Shown in pieces: positions 10,758 through 23,295 of a stretch of 64,000 bases of DNA. Below the pieces are notes generated by a model. That model was given only the letters and a program-made list of their open reading frames with translations. It was not told where the DNA came from and made no database searches. Positions within the stretch are counted from its first letter, which is position 1; every line of letters begins with the position of its first letter. This DNA is from Archivesica marissinica (Eukaryota; Mollusca; Bivalvia; Venerida; Vesicomyidae): assembly GCA_014843695.1 (NCBI GenBank), contig CM026390.1, forward strand, positions 59,188,395 to 59,252,394, in the 5' to 3' direction. The position numbers and the translations under genes are program-made.

Positions 10758-12850
10758 GCCATGTGTATAGCACCGACACATGATTTCTCTGTTTATAGTC
10801 CGTGTGTGTAGCACCGATACACGATTTCGCGGTGCATAGTCCGTGTGTATAGCACCGATACATGATTTCTCGGTGTATAGTCCGTGTGCATAGCACCGAT
10901 ACATGATTTCTCGGTTTATAGTCCGTGTGTGTAGCACCGATACATGATTTCCCGGTGTATAGTCCGTGTGTATAGCACCGATACACGATTCCGCGGTGAA
11001 TAGTCCGTGTGTATAGCACCGATACACGATTCCGCGGTGTATAGTCCGTGTGTATAGCACCGATACACGATTCCGCGGTGAATAGTCCGTGTGTATAGCA
11101 CCGATACACCATTCCGCGGTGTATAGTCCGTGTGTGTAGCACCGATACACCATTCCGCGGTGAATAGTCCGTGTGTATAGCACCGATACATGATTTATCG
11201 GTGAATAGTCCGTGTGTGTAGCACCGATACATGATTTCTCGGTTTATAGTCCGTGTGTATAGCACCGATACATGATTTCTAGGTATATAGTCCGTGTGTA
11301 TAGCACCGATACATGAGTCTTCGGTTTATAGTCCGTGTGTATAGCACCGATACATGATTTCTCGGTGAATAGTCCGTGTGTATAGCACCGATACACGATT
11401 CCGCGGTGTATAGTCTGTGTGTATAGCACCGGTTCATGATTTCTCGGTGTATTGTCCGTGTGTATAGCACCGATACATGATATCTCGGTGTATAGTCCGT
11501 GTGTATAGCACCGATACATGATTTCTCTGTTTATAGTCCGTGTGTGTAGCACCGATACACGATTCCGTGGTGTATAGTTCGTGTGTATAGCACCGATACA
11601 TGATTTCTCGGTTTATTGTCCGTGTGTATAGCACCGATATATGATTCCTCGGTTTATAGTCCGTGTGTATAGCACCGATACATGATTTCTCGGTTTATAG
11701 TCCGTGTGTATAGCACCGATACATGATTTCTCGGTATATAGTCCGTGTGTATAGCACCGATACATGATTTCTCGGTGTATAGTCCGTGTGTATAGCACCG
11801 ATACATGATTTCTCGGTGAATAGTCCGTGTGTATAGCACCGATACACGATTCCGCGGTGTATAGTCTGTGTGTATAGCACCGGTTCATGATTTCTCGGTG
11901 TATAGTCCGTGTGTATAGCACCGATACATGATTTATCGGTGTATAGTCCGTGTGTATAGCACCGATACATGATATCTCGGTGTATAGTCCGTGTGTATAG
12001 CACCGATACATGATTTCTCTGTTTATAGTCCGTGTGTGTAGCACCGATACACGATTCCGTGGTGTATAGCCCGTGTGTATAGCACCGATACATGATTTCT
12101 CGGTTTATTGTCCGTGTGTATAGCACCGATACATGATTCCTCGGTTTATAGTCCGTGTGTATAGCACCGATACATGATATATCGGTGTATAGTCCGTGTG
12201 TATAGCACCTAAATATGATTTCTCTGTTTATAGTCCGTGTGTGTAGCACCGATACACGATTCCCCCGTGTATAGCCCGTGTGTATAGCACCGATACATGA
12301 TTTCTCGGTTTATTGTCCGTGTGTATAGCACCGATACATGATTCCTCGGTTTATAGTCCGTGTGTATAGCACCGATACATGATTTCTCGGTTTATAGTCC
12401 GTGTGTATAGCACCGATACATGATTTCTCGGTATATAGTCCGTGTGTATAGCACCGATACATGATTTCTCGGTGTATAGTCCGTGTGTATAGCACCGATA
12501 CATGATTTATCGGTGTATAGTCCGTGTGTATAGCACCGATACATGATATCTCGGTGTATAGTCCGTGTGTATAGCACCGATACATGATTCCTCGGATTAT
12601 ATTCCGTGTGTATAGCACCGATACATGAGTTCTCGGTTTATAGTCCGTGTGTATAGCACCGATACATGATTTCTCGGTATATAGTCCGTGTGTATAGCAC
12701 CGATACATGATTTCTCGGTGTATAGTCCGTGTGTATAGCACCGATACATGATTTCTCGGTGTATAGTCCGTGTGTATAGCACCGATACATGATGTCTCGG
12801 TTTATAGTTCGTGTGTATAGCACCGATACATGATTCCTCGGTTTATATTC
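10758..12850 (-). repeat. 41-bp minisatellite array derived from SINE A core (about 51 units)
   Basis: The unit contains GTGTGTATAGCACCGATACA and then TGATTTCTCGGTGTATAGTC. Read in the same orientation, the SINE A core on the minus strand is GTGTACAGCACCGACACGAG then ACCTCGGTTTAACGTC. The first unit (10773-10790) has CACCGACACATG, the form closest to the SINE. Within each unit ACCGA and TCGGT can pair around an 11-13-nt loop. Because 41 is not a multiple of 3, the many overlapping minus-strand frames (for example 10645-11265 and 11695-12249) span three units per 41 codons and are not genes. Confidence 0.9.
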
Positions 12851-12885
12851 CCATCTGGAAAACGTCGATTAACACTTGCGAAAAG
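12851..12885 (-). mobile_element. Remaining SINE A segment beyond the 41-bp array
   Basis: After the last unit the sequence reads CCCATCTGGAAAACGTCGAT then TAAC. SINE A read on the minus strand continues after its core with CCCATCTGAAAGACTGTTAA. This leftover is what links the two arrays to one SINE insertion. Confidence 0.6.
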
Positions 12886-13227
12886 TTAGAATTTTACGGG
12901 TATCTCCATTTATTTCCACAAGTAATCATTGTTAGAGGGTTTGGGACCCCCCCCCCCCCCCGCCGTCAAACTTACACATATTCAATGATGTAATTATGAA
13001 ATACAAATACAGCGGAATAGACAAATTGTGTGAAACAACATAAAACAACAACGATTGTCTTTATTCTACAATGAATATACACGTTTGAATTTCACTTCCA
13101 TTGTGTTCAATATATGAATAGTTTCATTTTGATTTTCAGAATGGAGAAAGAACACTGTGGAGATGTAACCGATTGCTATTTAAAACAATCGTGGTTTAAT
13201 GCTCTATATAGCACTACTAGTAATGTG
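12886..13227. other. Unique DNA with a poly-C run
   Basis: A run of about 17 C lies at 12945-12961. No gene is seen. Confidence 0.45.
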
Positions 13228-13300
13228 TGTGTGGTCATTCGTGTGGGTGTAAACCGAAATGCCCGTAGAAAACCCACCTGTCCGATTTGATGACAAACCG
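13228..13300 (-). mobile_element. SINE B fragment, diverged
   Basis: The plus strand reads TGTGGTCATTCGTGTGGGTG, then CCCGTAGAAAACCCACCTGT and CCGATTTGATGAC. These match the reverse complement of the SINE B centre (compare 35900-35975). Confidence 0.7.
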
Positions 13301-14332
13301 TACTATAATTATAATAAAGACTTTAATTTACGAGAGTACTCAAAAGTTAATCTACAATGAAGTCAGGCCCTCAACATATATATACAAATCAAATGCAACA
13401 GGAGTCTGGACTATTAGTGAAAACTGCACATTGGAATGATATACACGTAGTAATGTTAAAGCTGAAAAGTAGAGACACTACTGTGACTACATGTAATATG
13501 AGTATCGCCTGCCGGATCCATTGAATAGGATATGAGTCATTACGATGAACAATACTAACATTTATAAACAAACAAGTCGACTTCTCATTGGCTGTAGTGA
13601 TGTCATGTACAATATCCTTCACTATAGTCAGGCTTGCCTATCTATCAAATTCGTATTGAAAACAGAAGCTGAACTTTGACAGAGTATAATCAATTTATAT
13701 TGTGGTTGAATGACGCTATTCACAGTTCTGTCACTACTATATGTCAATGTGTACGGCAGGGAGATGTCCTCTGAGCGCACTTATTTATATCTTATTAGAC
13801 GTGATTGATTAGTTCGTTGATAAAGAGGATTGATGGGTTGTGAATACAATTAAATGTTAGTTATATATAAAAATGAGGCTTGGTTTGCATTGCATGATGA
13901 AATGAAATTATTGAAGACATGTATTCTATATTTTCATTATAAATAATATAGTTAGCGAAATATTGCGCTAACATAATGGGTAGATTGGTAATTGGTGAAC
14001 ACGTGGTGTGTTGTTTAGATGCTTGATAGTACTGTAACAGTTGTTATGTTTAAACAAATATGCACATTAATTGTCTGCATAACACACTAATTGAATATGT
14101 TAGTATTCTTATAGCGCACAAATGTCATGCTGACATACAGTTCCATCTAGAATATATAATGTGTCCACCCCGTGGTACCTAGTTTCTGAGATATATACAT
14201 ATTTATATATATTATTATTATGAAAATAAAATGATATGGCCATGAGCGGAATACATATATCTATAGACGCCATATGTTGGTATATACTTTAATAGTACTA
14301 TGTGTGTGTCTGTCTGTCTGTATGTGTGTCTG
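13301..14332. other. Unique DNA, no gene seen
   Basis: The frame at 13389-13622 (minus, 77 codons) has no recognisable motif. A short TGTC/TGTG simple tract lies at 14300-14334. Confidence 0.45.
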
Positions 14333-14570
14333 TATCGTCGCTACTAGTTGCCAAATGAGCGACGCGTCCTGAACAGATAAGTCATTTTAGATGTTGGAGA
14401 ATAGTGCAAGTATACAGACAGAGACCCATTCCAGAGTCTCCTCTGATTCTTTTACGTACACATGGTAAAGCACCGACACGAGACTTCCGTTTAAAGTCTC
14501 ACCCGAAAGACTATGATATGAGTTATTCTGGTATGGTCCTTGGATTACAAGTCCAGCGTGTTCATCATTT
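14333..14570 (-). mobile_element. SINE A copy with internal deletion
   Basis: On the plus strand it reads ATCGTCGCTACTAGTTG, GAGCGACGCGTCCTGA, CAGAGTCTCCTCTGATTCTT and AGCACCGACACGAGAC, then skips part of the B-box side and resumes with CCTTGGATTACAAGTCCAGC near 14535. This is an old, diverged copy. Confidence 0.75.
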
Positions 14571-15162
14571 TATTCTGTATACGACATTTTACAATATTTA
14601 TAGTCTACTAGTAATAATAAAATATTGAACATAATAGAAATTTTAAATAATGTTTTTTATTTAGAAAAAAATAATATTTAACAATATTACTCCTTACCTA
14701 GTTACCACTATTATAATTATATTATCATATCTTAATTTAAGTGACCCGCTTCCTATTTGCAAAGTACAGACACTTTGAACATCATACGTCATTCACTTTT
14801 CGTAAACACTCGTAGATTCCATCCACTAAGTTCCATAACATGACTTCACAGTTTAGAGTCGTTAACAAATGAGGAGAACAAAACGTTATTTTTGGAAGTG
14901 CAAATTTACTTAAAAAAATTAGCATCGTTTTTCGACAGGCCTCTCTTGATTAATTATACGTTATTTGCTTGTGAGACGGGATCGTGGGATCGGGTATTGG
15001 CGTGGTATGGGGAAACAACAAGTGGACTCGTGAGTCGTGAGATACATGTATCAATCTAAGCAATATTGTCTTTTTTCTGATTCTTCATGCGAATTTTATT
15101 TACATTCTATTTTGCGTACTCTTTTCAAGAAAGAAACCCAGTCATTTAATATAATCAAACGT
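14571..15162. other. Unique AT-rich DNA
   Basis: No recognised feature. The frame at 15037-15258 runs into the dispersed repeat that follows. Confidence 0.4.
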
Positions 15163-15292
15163 TTCTGGTGCGGGCCGTTGTCTAATGTAGTTAAAACGTG
15201 TGGCCCAAACCATTTGTATGTTCATGCTATGTATTGTATCTTTATGTGTATGGCATAATGTACTATTGATTTGCAATAAAATATGGTTAAAT
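15163..15292 (+). mobile_element. Dispersed repeat, probable LINE 3' end
   Basis: Homologous to 2628-2765 on the opposite strand. The segment ends ATTTGCAATAAAATATGG, which includes an AATAAA signal. No coding potential is left. Confidence 0.55.
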
Positions 15293-15329
15293 AAATAATT
15301 AGATATAGAGAACAGAACAGAACATAAGT

Positions 15330-15795
15330 TTATTCATGACGTAATATTTGACCAATATCACCAAACTTGGTACGCAGACATAAACAACTCAAGGAGACTA
15401 TCAACATACTGTAGATTCAAACATACATTTAATTTAGAAACACACCTTGATAATAGTACGGACAAAAAATTTAGTATAGCCCTGAGCAGATTTAGACTTT
15501 CATCACATAATTTAGAAATTGAAAGAGGAAGGTATCTTAATATACCACGAAATGAGAGAATATGCAAATTTTGTAACTTAAGAACAATCGAAAATGAGTA
15601 TCACTTTCTTTTAATATGAACATTGTACACCGATATACGAAAAAAATACATAAAGCCGTATTATTGCAGTTTAAATAAATTTGATAAACTTATGATGTCA
15701 AGAAATAAAAAGGAAATCTCAAACTTATCAAAATACATATATTTTGTCAGTAAAGTCCGAAAAGAGTTAGATCAAATCAATAATATTCCTTGAAC
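15330..15795 (+). pseudogene. LINE ORF2 C-terminal remnant
   Basis: Translation from about 15330 gives a continuous LINE-like C-terminus, including DNSTDKKFSIALSRFRLSS, then the motif RICKFCNLRTIENEYHFLL. Next comes an in-frame TGA where a cysteine would be expected (a C-to-stop change within the usual C..C..H..C arrangement), then YTDIRKKYI. This zinc-knuckle-like end is typical of reverse-transcriptase ORFs of non-LTR retrotransposons. The reverse transcriptase and endonuclease domains are absent, so the copy is 5'-truncated and dead. Family assignment beyond LINE is not possible here. Confidence 0.7.
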
Positions 15796-16001
15796 TATAA
15801 TACTAATGAATACTAAAACAAACTAAGCTTCTCTTTAAAAAAAAAAAACTTAATAAAATATGATAATTATGATAATCTTCACTTTGCTTAAGATACCACG
15901 TGTAGGACTCATGTTTCATGTTGTCATTACATTACATGTTATGTTTATATACTATTTATAATAGATTAGAAGCACTGTAATTTTGCTTAATGTTGAATAA
16001 A

Positions 16002-16034
<33 letters not shown>
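15796..16034 (+). mobile_element. LINE 3' untranslated tail ending in (TTG)n
   Basis: The non-coding tail follows the ORF2 remnant directly and ends TTGAATAAATG followed by about eleven TTG units (16002-16034). A simple-repeat 3' end is common in several LINE clades. Confidence 0.6.
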
Positions 16035-16523
16035 ATACAAACGTGCATAGTCATACTATATACATACAATTATATACAACTACACAAGTAATCAATAAAG
16101 CTATGTTACTGCTACTGTATTCTAATTTCACATAGAGGATGAACAGTCTAGTTGGTGTGTTGGTGTAATGATGAATACAAAGTATTCAGCATGGAGTTCC
16201 TATTGTTTAAAGCATTCTAAAGTAAACGAACAAAGCTTAATAACACCTTTCTATTATCACTGTTCATTAAAATACAGAATATATACTTGCTTGGTCTCAT
16301 GTAGTAGTACTTATTAATGAGTTATTTCCTCAAATCCGAGTAACACGGACACATTAACATAAAATGATACTCATCTTCAATGTATCAAACATTGCAACAT
16401 TAACATAGATGATAATAAGTGATCAACTGTGTGTACTGTTGGATAATGACAGTAATATGATGCACACTATTTCTTTCTATGATCACGGTAATGCGGACAA
16501 AGTAGAAGAGTAAATGTAAAATT
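16035..16523. other. Unique DNA
   Basis: No gene or repeat recognised. Confidence 0.45.
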
Positions 16524-16741
16524 ATACTAGAGGACAGAGAGACGCACACTTCGGATAAGTGTGTTTTTACATGAAAAACAATAACAATATAAATACATAG
16601 TTTTAAACATTTTGGAATATTTTAGTTGTTCAGTCTGTGTTTTGTAATAAAGATGTGATATATCTTTGATGGAATCCTTCGTATTTCGTTTTCACGTAAT
16701 AATAATCACATAGGTGTGCGTTTTCTATGTTCACTAGTATA
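16524..16741 (+). mobile_element. 218-bp MITE with amplified right end
   Basis: The left end is ATACTAGAGGACAGAGAGAC, continuing into GCACACTTCGG. The right end is GGTGTGCGTTTTCTATG followed by TTCACTAGTAT. The interior matches, in inverted orientation, the sister element at 60901-61118: ACATAGTTTTAAACATTTTG, TTTGTAATAAA.ATGTGATAT (one variable base) and TGGAATCCTTCGT. Both elements span 218 bp. No transposase is encoded, so the element is non-autonomous. A TA target duplication is likely but not proven. Confidence 0.8.
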
Positions 16742-17175
16742 TAATGTAGGTGTGCGTTTTCTATGTTCTCTAGTATATAATGTAGGTGTGCGTTTTCTAT
16801 GTTCACTAGTATATAATGCAGGTGTGCGTTTTCTATGTCATCTAGTATATAATGTAGGTGTGCGTTTTCTATGTCATCTAGTATATAATGTAGGTGTGCG
16901 TTTTACATGTTCACTAGTATATAATGTATGTGTGCGTTTTCTATGTCATCTAGTATATAATGTAGGTGTGCGTTTTCTATGTCCTCTAGTATATAATGTA
17001 GGTGTGCGTTTTCTATGTCCTCTAGTATATAATGTAGGTGTGCGTTTTCTATGTCATCTAGTATATAATATAGGTGTGCGTTTTCTATGTCCTCTAGTAT
17101 ATAATGTAGGTGTGCGTTTTCTATGTTCACTAGTATATAATGTAGGTGTGCGTTTTCTATGTTCACTAGTATAAT
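16711..17175 (+). repeat. 36-bp array made of the MITE terminus (about 13 units)
   Basis: The unit is TATAATGTAGGTGTGCG followed by TTTTCTATG and TCATCTAGTA, TCCTCTAGTA or TTCACTAGTA. This is base for base the terminal 36 bp of the MITE family as seen in the unexpanded sister copy (minus strand of 60901-60936). The unit length is divisible by 3, which explains the open frames on both strands (16716-17174, 16903-17166); they are not genes. Confidence 0.9.
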
Positions 17176-17880
17176 ACCCAGAAATCGAATAATAACAGTC
17201 TTATAGATGATCGGCTAAAATCAATATTAATTAACTAAACAAGCAGACACATATAAACATATTTACATTCCATAACACGAATTACATTTCTATTTTACTA
17301 TGCATACTCGATGCATAAACAATCACCATTATAGTATTCGAGAACGTAGGAAAAGCTAGGAAAAGCAAATAAACCAAATAGCGAGGTATACTATATCAAT
17401 GTTGGATACAGAATGTAAACTATCAATATCTTGACACCCCTTGTCAAAGTTTCCATTACGTCGCACAATGCACCACACTACATCAATGTCATAACTAAAC
17501 AAACTGTATTGACAGCAGTGTCAATAAATTGTTAGTTCATTGTATGACATACAGTCTCGAAACTGATTCGATGAAATTTATTGTCGAATATTTGCAATAA
17601 ACAAGTAAATACGGAGACATAATATATATCATTCTACATAAGGAAATATCAATTAGGTTTACAATAGACGTTGAAGTCTCGGCAATAAATAAACCAAATA
17701 AAGAATTACCTTGCCCTCCCACCGACCTAACACTAGTAACAAATGAATAACATCTAGTGTGATAGGTTTTATATATAAATTAATATTGCAAATGTTATCA
17801 GAAGATTCACATTATATCTAGATTGCCATTCTCAGTCTGCACACAATCGATCGCACTTCAAACGCCTGTGTGTGTGTGTG
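17176..17880. other. Unique DNA, no gene seen
   Basis: No recognised feature. A short TG tract at 17868-17880 precedes the SINE. Confidence 0.45.
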
Positions 17881-18163
17881 TTTTACGTTTATTTATCGTC
17901 GCTACCGGTTGCCCTTATGAGCGACGCCTCCAGAAGAGATTAGTAATTTTAGATTTTTGGAGGATGGTGCAATGATACAGAGAGAGACCCATTTCAGAGT
18001 CTCCTCTGGTTCTTTTACGTGCACGGTGTAACGCACCGACACGAGACCTCGATTTAACGTCCCATCTGAATGACTGTTAATTTTATTAGGGTCAGCGGGG
18101 GATCGAACTTGCGATCCCTGGATTACCAGTCCAGACTGTTACCACTGGACTACAGATCCGAAT
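17881..18163 (-). mobile_element. SINE A, near full length
   Basis: All parts are present in reverse complement: tail TTTATTTATCGTCGCTACCG, core CACCGACACGAGACCTCG, B box GGGGGATCGAACTTGCGATC and head TTACCACTGGACTACAGATC. Together with 5400-5692 it is used here as the reference for the family. Confidence 0.9.
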
Positions 18164-18344
18164 GTGGGTACAACACTGACGGTTCAGTACACAACAAGGA
18201 TACACAACTGGACATTACAATTTATTGAAACTTTATAAATGGATGGATTGATTCATGTCTCTGCACCAAAACAGCAAGGTGTGTCACAACTAATATGGAA
18301 AGCGGATGCATACGCTGTCTATTGGAGTTCAACTCATGTGTACT
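18164..18344. other. Unique DNA between SINE A and the 31/26-bp array
   Basis: No recognised feature. Confidence 0.4.
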
Positions 18345-21300
18345 GAAACACCACTATACAATATACATGTGTATAGAAACACCACTATACAATATACATG
18401 TGTAACACCACTATACAATATACATGTATAACACCACTATACAATATACATGTGTAACACCACTATACAATATACATGTACATAGAAACACCACTATACA
18501 ATATACATGTGTAACACCACTATACAATATACATGTGTAACACCACTATACAATATACATGTGTAACACCACTATACAATATACATGTGTATAGAAACAC
18601 CACTATACAATATACATGTGTAACACCACTATACAATATACATGTGTAACACCACTATACAATATACATGTGCATAGAAACACCACTATACAATATACAT
18701 GTGCATAGAAACACCACTATACAATATACATGTGCATAGAAACACCACTATACAATATACATGTGTATAGAAACACCACTATACAATATACATGTGTATA
18801 GAAACACCACTATACAATATACATGTGTATAGAAACACCACTATACAATATACATGTGTAACACCACTATACAATATACATGTGCATAGAAACACCACTA
18901 TACAATATACATGTGCATAGAAACACCACTATACAATATACATGTGCATAGAAACACCACTATACAATATACATGTGCATAGAAACACCACTATACAATA
19001 TACATGTGCATAGAAACACCACTATACAATATACATGTGCATAGAAACACCACTATACAATATACATGTGCATAGAAACACCACTATACAATATACATGT
19101 GCATAGAAACACCACTATACAATATACATGTGCATAGAAACACCACTATACAATATACATGTGCATAGAAACACCACTATACAATATACATGTGCATAGA
19201 AACACCACTATACAATATACATGTGCATAGAAACACCACTATACAATATACATGTGTATAGAAACACCACTATACAATATACATGTGTAACACCACTATA
19301 CAATATACATGTGCATAGAAACACCACTATACAATATACATGTGTAACACCACTATACAATATACATGTGCATAGAAACACCACTATACAATATACATGT
19401 GTAACACCACTATACAATATACATGTGTAACACCACTATACAATATACATGTACATAGAAACACCACTATACAATATACATGTGTAACACCACTATACAA
19501 TATACATGTGTAACACCACTATACAATATACATGTGCATAGAAACACCACTATACAATATACATGTGTAACACCACTATACAATATACATGTGTAACACC
19601 ACTATACAATATACATGTGTAACACCACTATACAATATACATGTGTAACACCACTATACAATATACATGTGCATAGAAACACCACTATACAATATACATG
19701 TGCATAGAAACACCACTATACAATATACATGTGTAACACCACTATACAATATACATGTGTATAGAAACACCACTATACAATATACATGTGTATAGAAACA
19801 CCACTATACAATATACATGTGCATAGAAACACCACTATACAATATACATGTGCATAGAAACACCACTATACAATATACATGTGCATAGAAACACCACTAT
19901 ACAATATACATGTGCATAGAAACACCACTATACAATATACATGTGTATAGAAACACCACTATACAATATACATGTGCATAGAAACACCACTATACAATAT
20001 ACATGTGCATAGAAACACCACTATACAATATACATGTACATAGAAACACCACTATACAATATACATGTCATAGAAACACCACTATACAATATACATGTAC
20101 ATAGAAACACCACTATACAATATACATGTGCATAGAAACACCACTATACAATATACATGTGTAACACCACTATACAATATACATGTGTATAGAAACACCA
20201 CTATACAATATACATGTCATAGAAACACCACTATACAATATACATGTGCATAGAAACACCACTATACAATATACATGTGTATAGAAACACCACTATACAA
20301 TATACATGTGCATAGAAACACCACTATACAATATACATGTGTATAGAAACACCACTATACAATATACATGTGTAACACCACTATACAATATACATGTACA
20401 TAGAAACACCACTATACAATATACATGTGTATAGAAACACCACTATACAATATACATGTGTAACACCACTATACAATATACATGTACATAGAAACACCAC
20501 TATACAATATACATGTGTAACACCACTATACAATATACATGTACATAGAAACACCACTATACAATATACATGTGTATAGAAACACCACTATACAATATAC
20601 ATGTGTAACACCACTATACAATATACATGTGTAACACCACTATACAATATACATGTGTAACACCACTATACAATATACATGTGCATAGAAACACCACTAT
20701 ACAATATACATGTGCATAGAAACACCACTATACAATATACATGTGTAACACCACTATACAATATACATGTGTATAGAAACACCACTATACAATATACATG
20801 TGTATAGAAACACCACTATACAATATACATGTACATAGAAACACCACTATACAATATACATGTACATAGAAACACCACTATACAATATACATGTGTAACA
20901 CCACTATACAATATACATGTGCATAGAAACACCACTATACAATATACATGTGCATAGAAACACCACTATACAATATACATGTGTAACACCACTATACAAT
21001 ATACATGTGCATAGAAACACCACTATACAATATACATGTGCATAGAAACACCACTATACAATATACATGTGTAACACCACTATACAATATACATGTGTAA
21101 CACCACTATACAATATACATGTGTAACACCACTATACAATATACATGTGCATAGAAACACCACTATACAATATACATGTGTAACACCACTATACAATATA
21201 CATGTACATAGAAACACCACTATACAATATACATGTGTATAGAAACACCACTATACAATATACATGTGTAACACCACTATACAATATACATGTGTATAGA

Positions 21301-23295
21301 AACACCACTATACAATATACATGTGTAACACCACTATACAATATACATGTGTAACACCACTATACAATATACATGTACATAGAAACACCACTATACAATA
21401 TACATGTGTATAGAAACACCACTATACAATATACATGTGTAACACCACTATACAATATACATGTACATAGAAACACCACTATACAATATACATGTGCATA
21501 GAAACACCACTATACAATATACATGTACATAGAAACACCACTATACAATATACATGTACATAGAAACACCACTATACAATATACATGTGTATAGAAACAC
21601 CACTATACAATATACATGTGTAACACCACTATACAATATACATGTGCATAGAAACACCACTATACAATATACATGTGTAACACCACTATACAATATACAT
21701 GTGCATAGAAACACCACTATACAATATACATGTGTAACACCACTATACAATATACATGTGTATAGAAACACCACTATACAATATACATGTGTAACACCAC
21801 TATACAATATACATGTGCATAGAAACACCACTATACAATATACATGTGTAACACCACTATACAATATACATGTACATAGAAACACCACTATACAATATAC
21901 ATGTGTAACACCACTATACAATATACATGTGCATAGAAACACCACTATACAATATACATGTGCATAGAAACACCACTATACAATATACATGTGTAACACC
22001 ACTATACAATATACATGTGTAACACCACTATACAATATACATGTGTAACACCACTATACAATATACATGTGTAACACCACTATACAATATACATGTGTAA
22101 CACCACTATACAATATACATGTGTAGAAACACCACTATACAATATACATGTGCATAGAAACACCACTATACAATATACATGTGTAACACCACTATACAAT
22201 ATACATGTGCATAGAAACACCACTATACAATATACATGTGTAACACCACTATACAATATACATGTGCATAGAAACACCACTATACAATATACATGTGCAT
22301 AGAAACACACTATACAATATCATGTGTAAACACCACTATACAATATACATGTGCATAGAAACACCACTATACAATATACATGTGCATAGAAACACCACTA
22401 TACAATATACATGTGCATAGAAACACCACTATACAATATACATGTGTAACACCACTATACAATATACATGTATAGAAACACCACTATACAATATACATGT
22501 GTAACACCACTATACAATATACATGTGCATAGAAACACCACTATACAATATACATGTGTAACACCACTATACAATATACATGTGCATAGAAACACCACTA
22601 TACAATATACATGTGCATAGAAACACCACTATACAATATACATGTGTATAGAAACACCACTATACAATATACATGTGTAACACCACTATACAATATACAT
22701 GTCATAGAAACACCACTATACAATACATGTGTAACACCACTATACAATATACATGTACATAGAAACACCACTATACAATATACATGTGTAACCCACTATA
22801 CAATATACATGTGTACACCACTATACAATACATTGCATAGAACACCACTATACAATATACATGTGCATAGAAACACCACTATACAATATACATGTACATA
22901 GAAACACCACTATACAATATACATGTGCATAGAAACACCACTATACAATATACATGTGCATAGAAACACCACTATACAATATACATGTGTAACACCACTA
23001 TACAATATACATGTACATAGAAACACCACTATACAATATACATGTGTAACACCACTATACAATATACATGTGTAACACCACTATACAATATACATGTACA
23101 TAGAAACACCACTATACAATATACATGTGTAACACCACTATACAATATACATGTGTAACACCACTATACAATATACATGTGTATAGAAACACCACTATAC
23201 AATATACATGTGTAACACCACTATACAATATACATGTGTAACACCACTATACAATATACATGTGTATAGAAACACCACTATACAATATACATGTG
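18345..23295. repeat. 31/26-bp two-state minisatellite array, runs into the assembly gap
   Basis: Two interchangeable units share AACACCACTATACAATATAC and then ATGT. The long one (31 bp) adds a CATAG/TATAG-type insert before AAACACC; the short one (26 bp) reads TAACACC there. There are roughly 170 units. Runs of long units only (for example 18860-19240) alternate with long-short dimers of 57 bp (for example 19240-19430). Since 57 is divisible by 3, both strands show long frames in dimeric stretches (19208-19430, 21541-21967 and others). They are not genes. Between 22300 and 22860 units carry scattered single-base deletions. Confidence 0.95.

Noticed and set aside
10645..12823. Many overlapping minus-strand frames with Tyr/Thr/His/Arg-rich repeats
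   Set aside because: They are translations of the 41-bp array (three units make 123 bases, hence a repeating 41-residue pattern) and overlap in several frames. No start context, splice sites or domain.
6478..12850. CRISPR-like regular spacing
   Set aside because: The repeats are contiguous tandem units with no unique spacers, and the genome is eukaryotic.
19208..22901. Long frames on both strands in the 31/26-bp array
   Set aside because: The 57-bp dimer is divisible by 3 and lacks stops in one frame on each strand; unit slips end the frames. No sign of selection on protein sequence.
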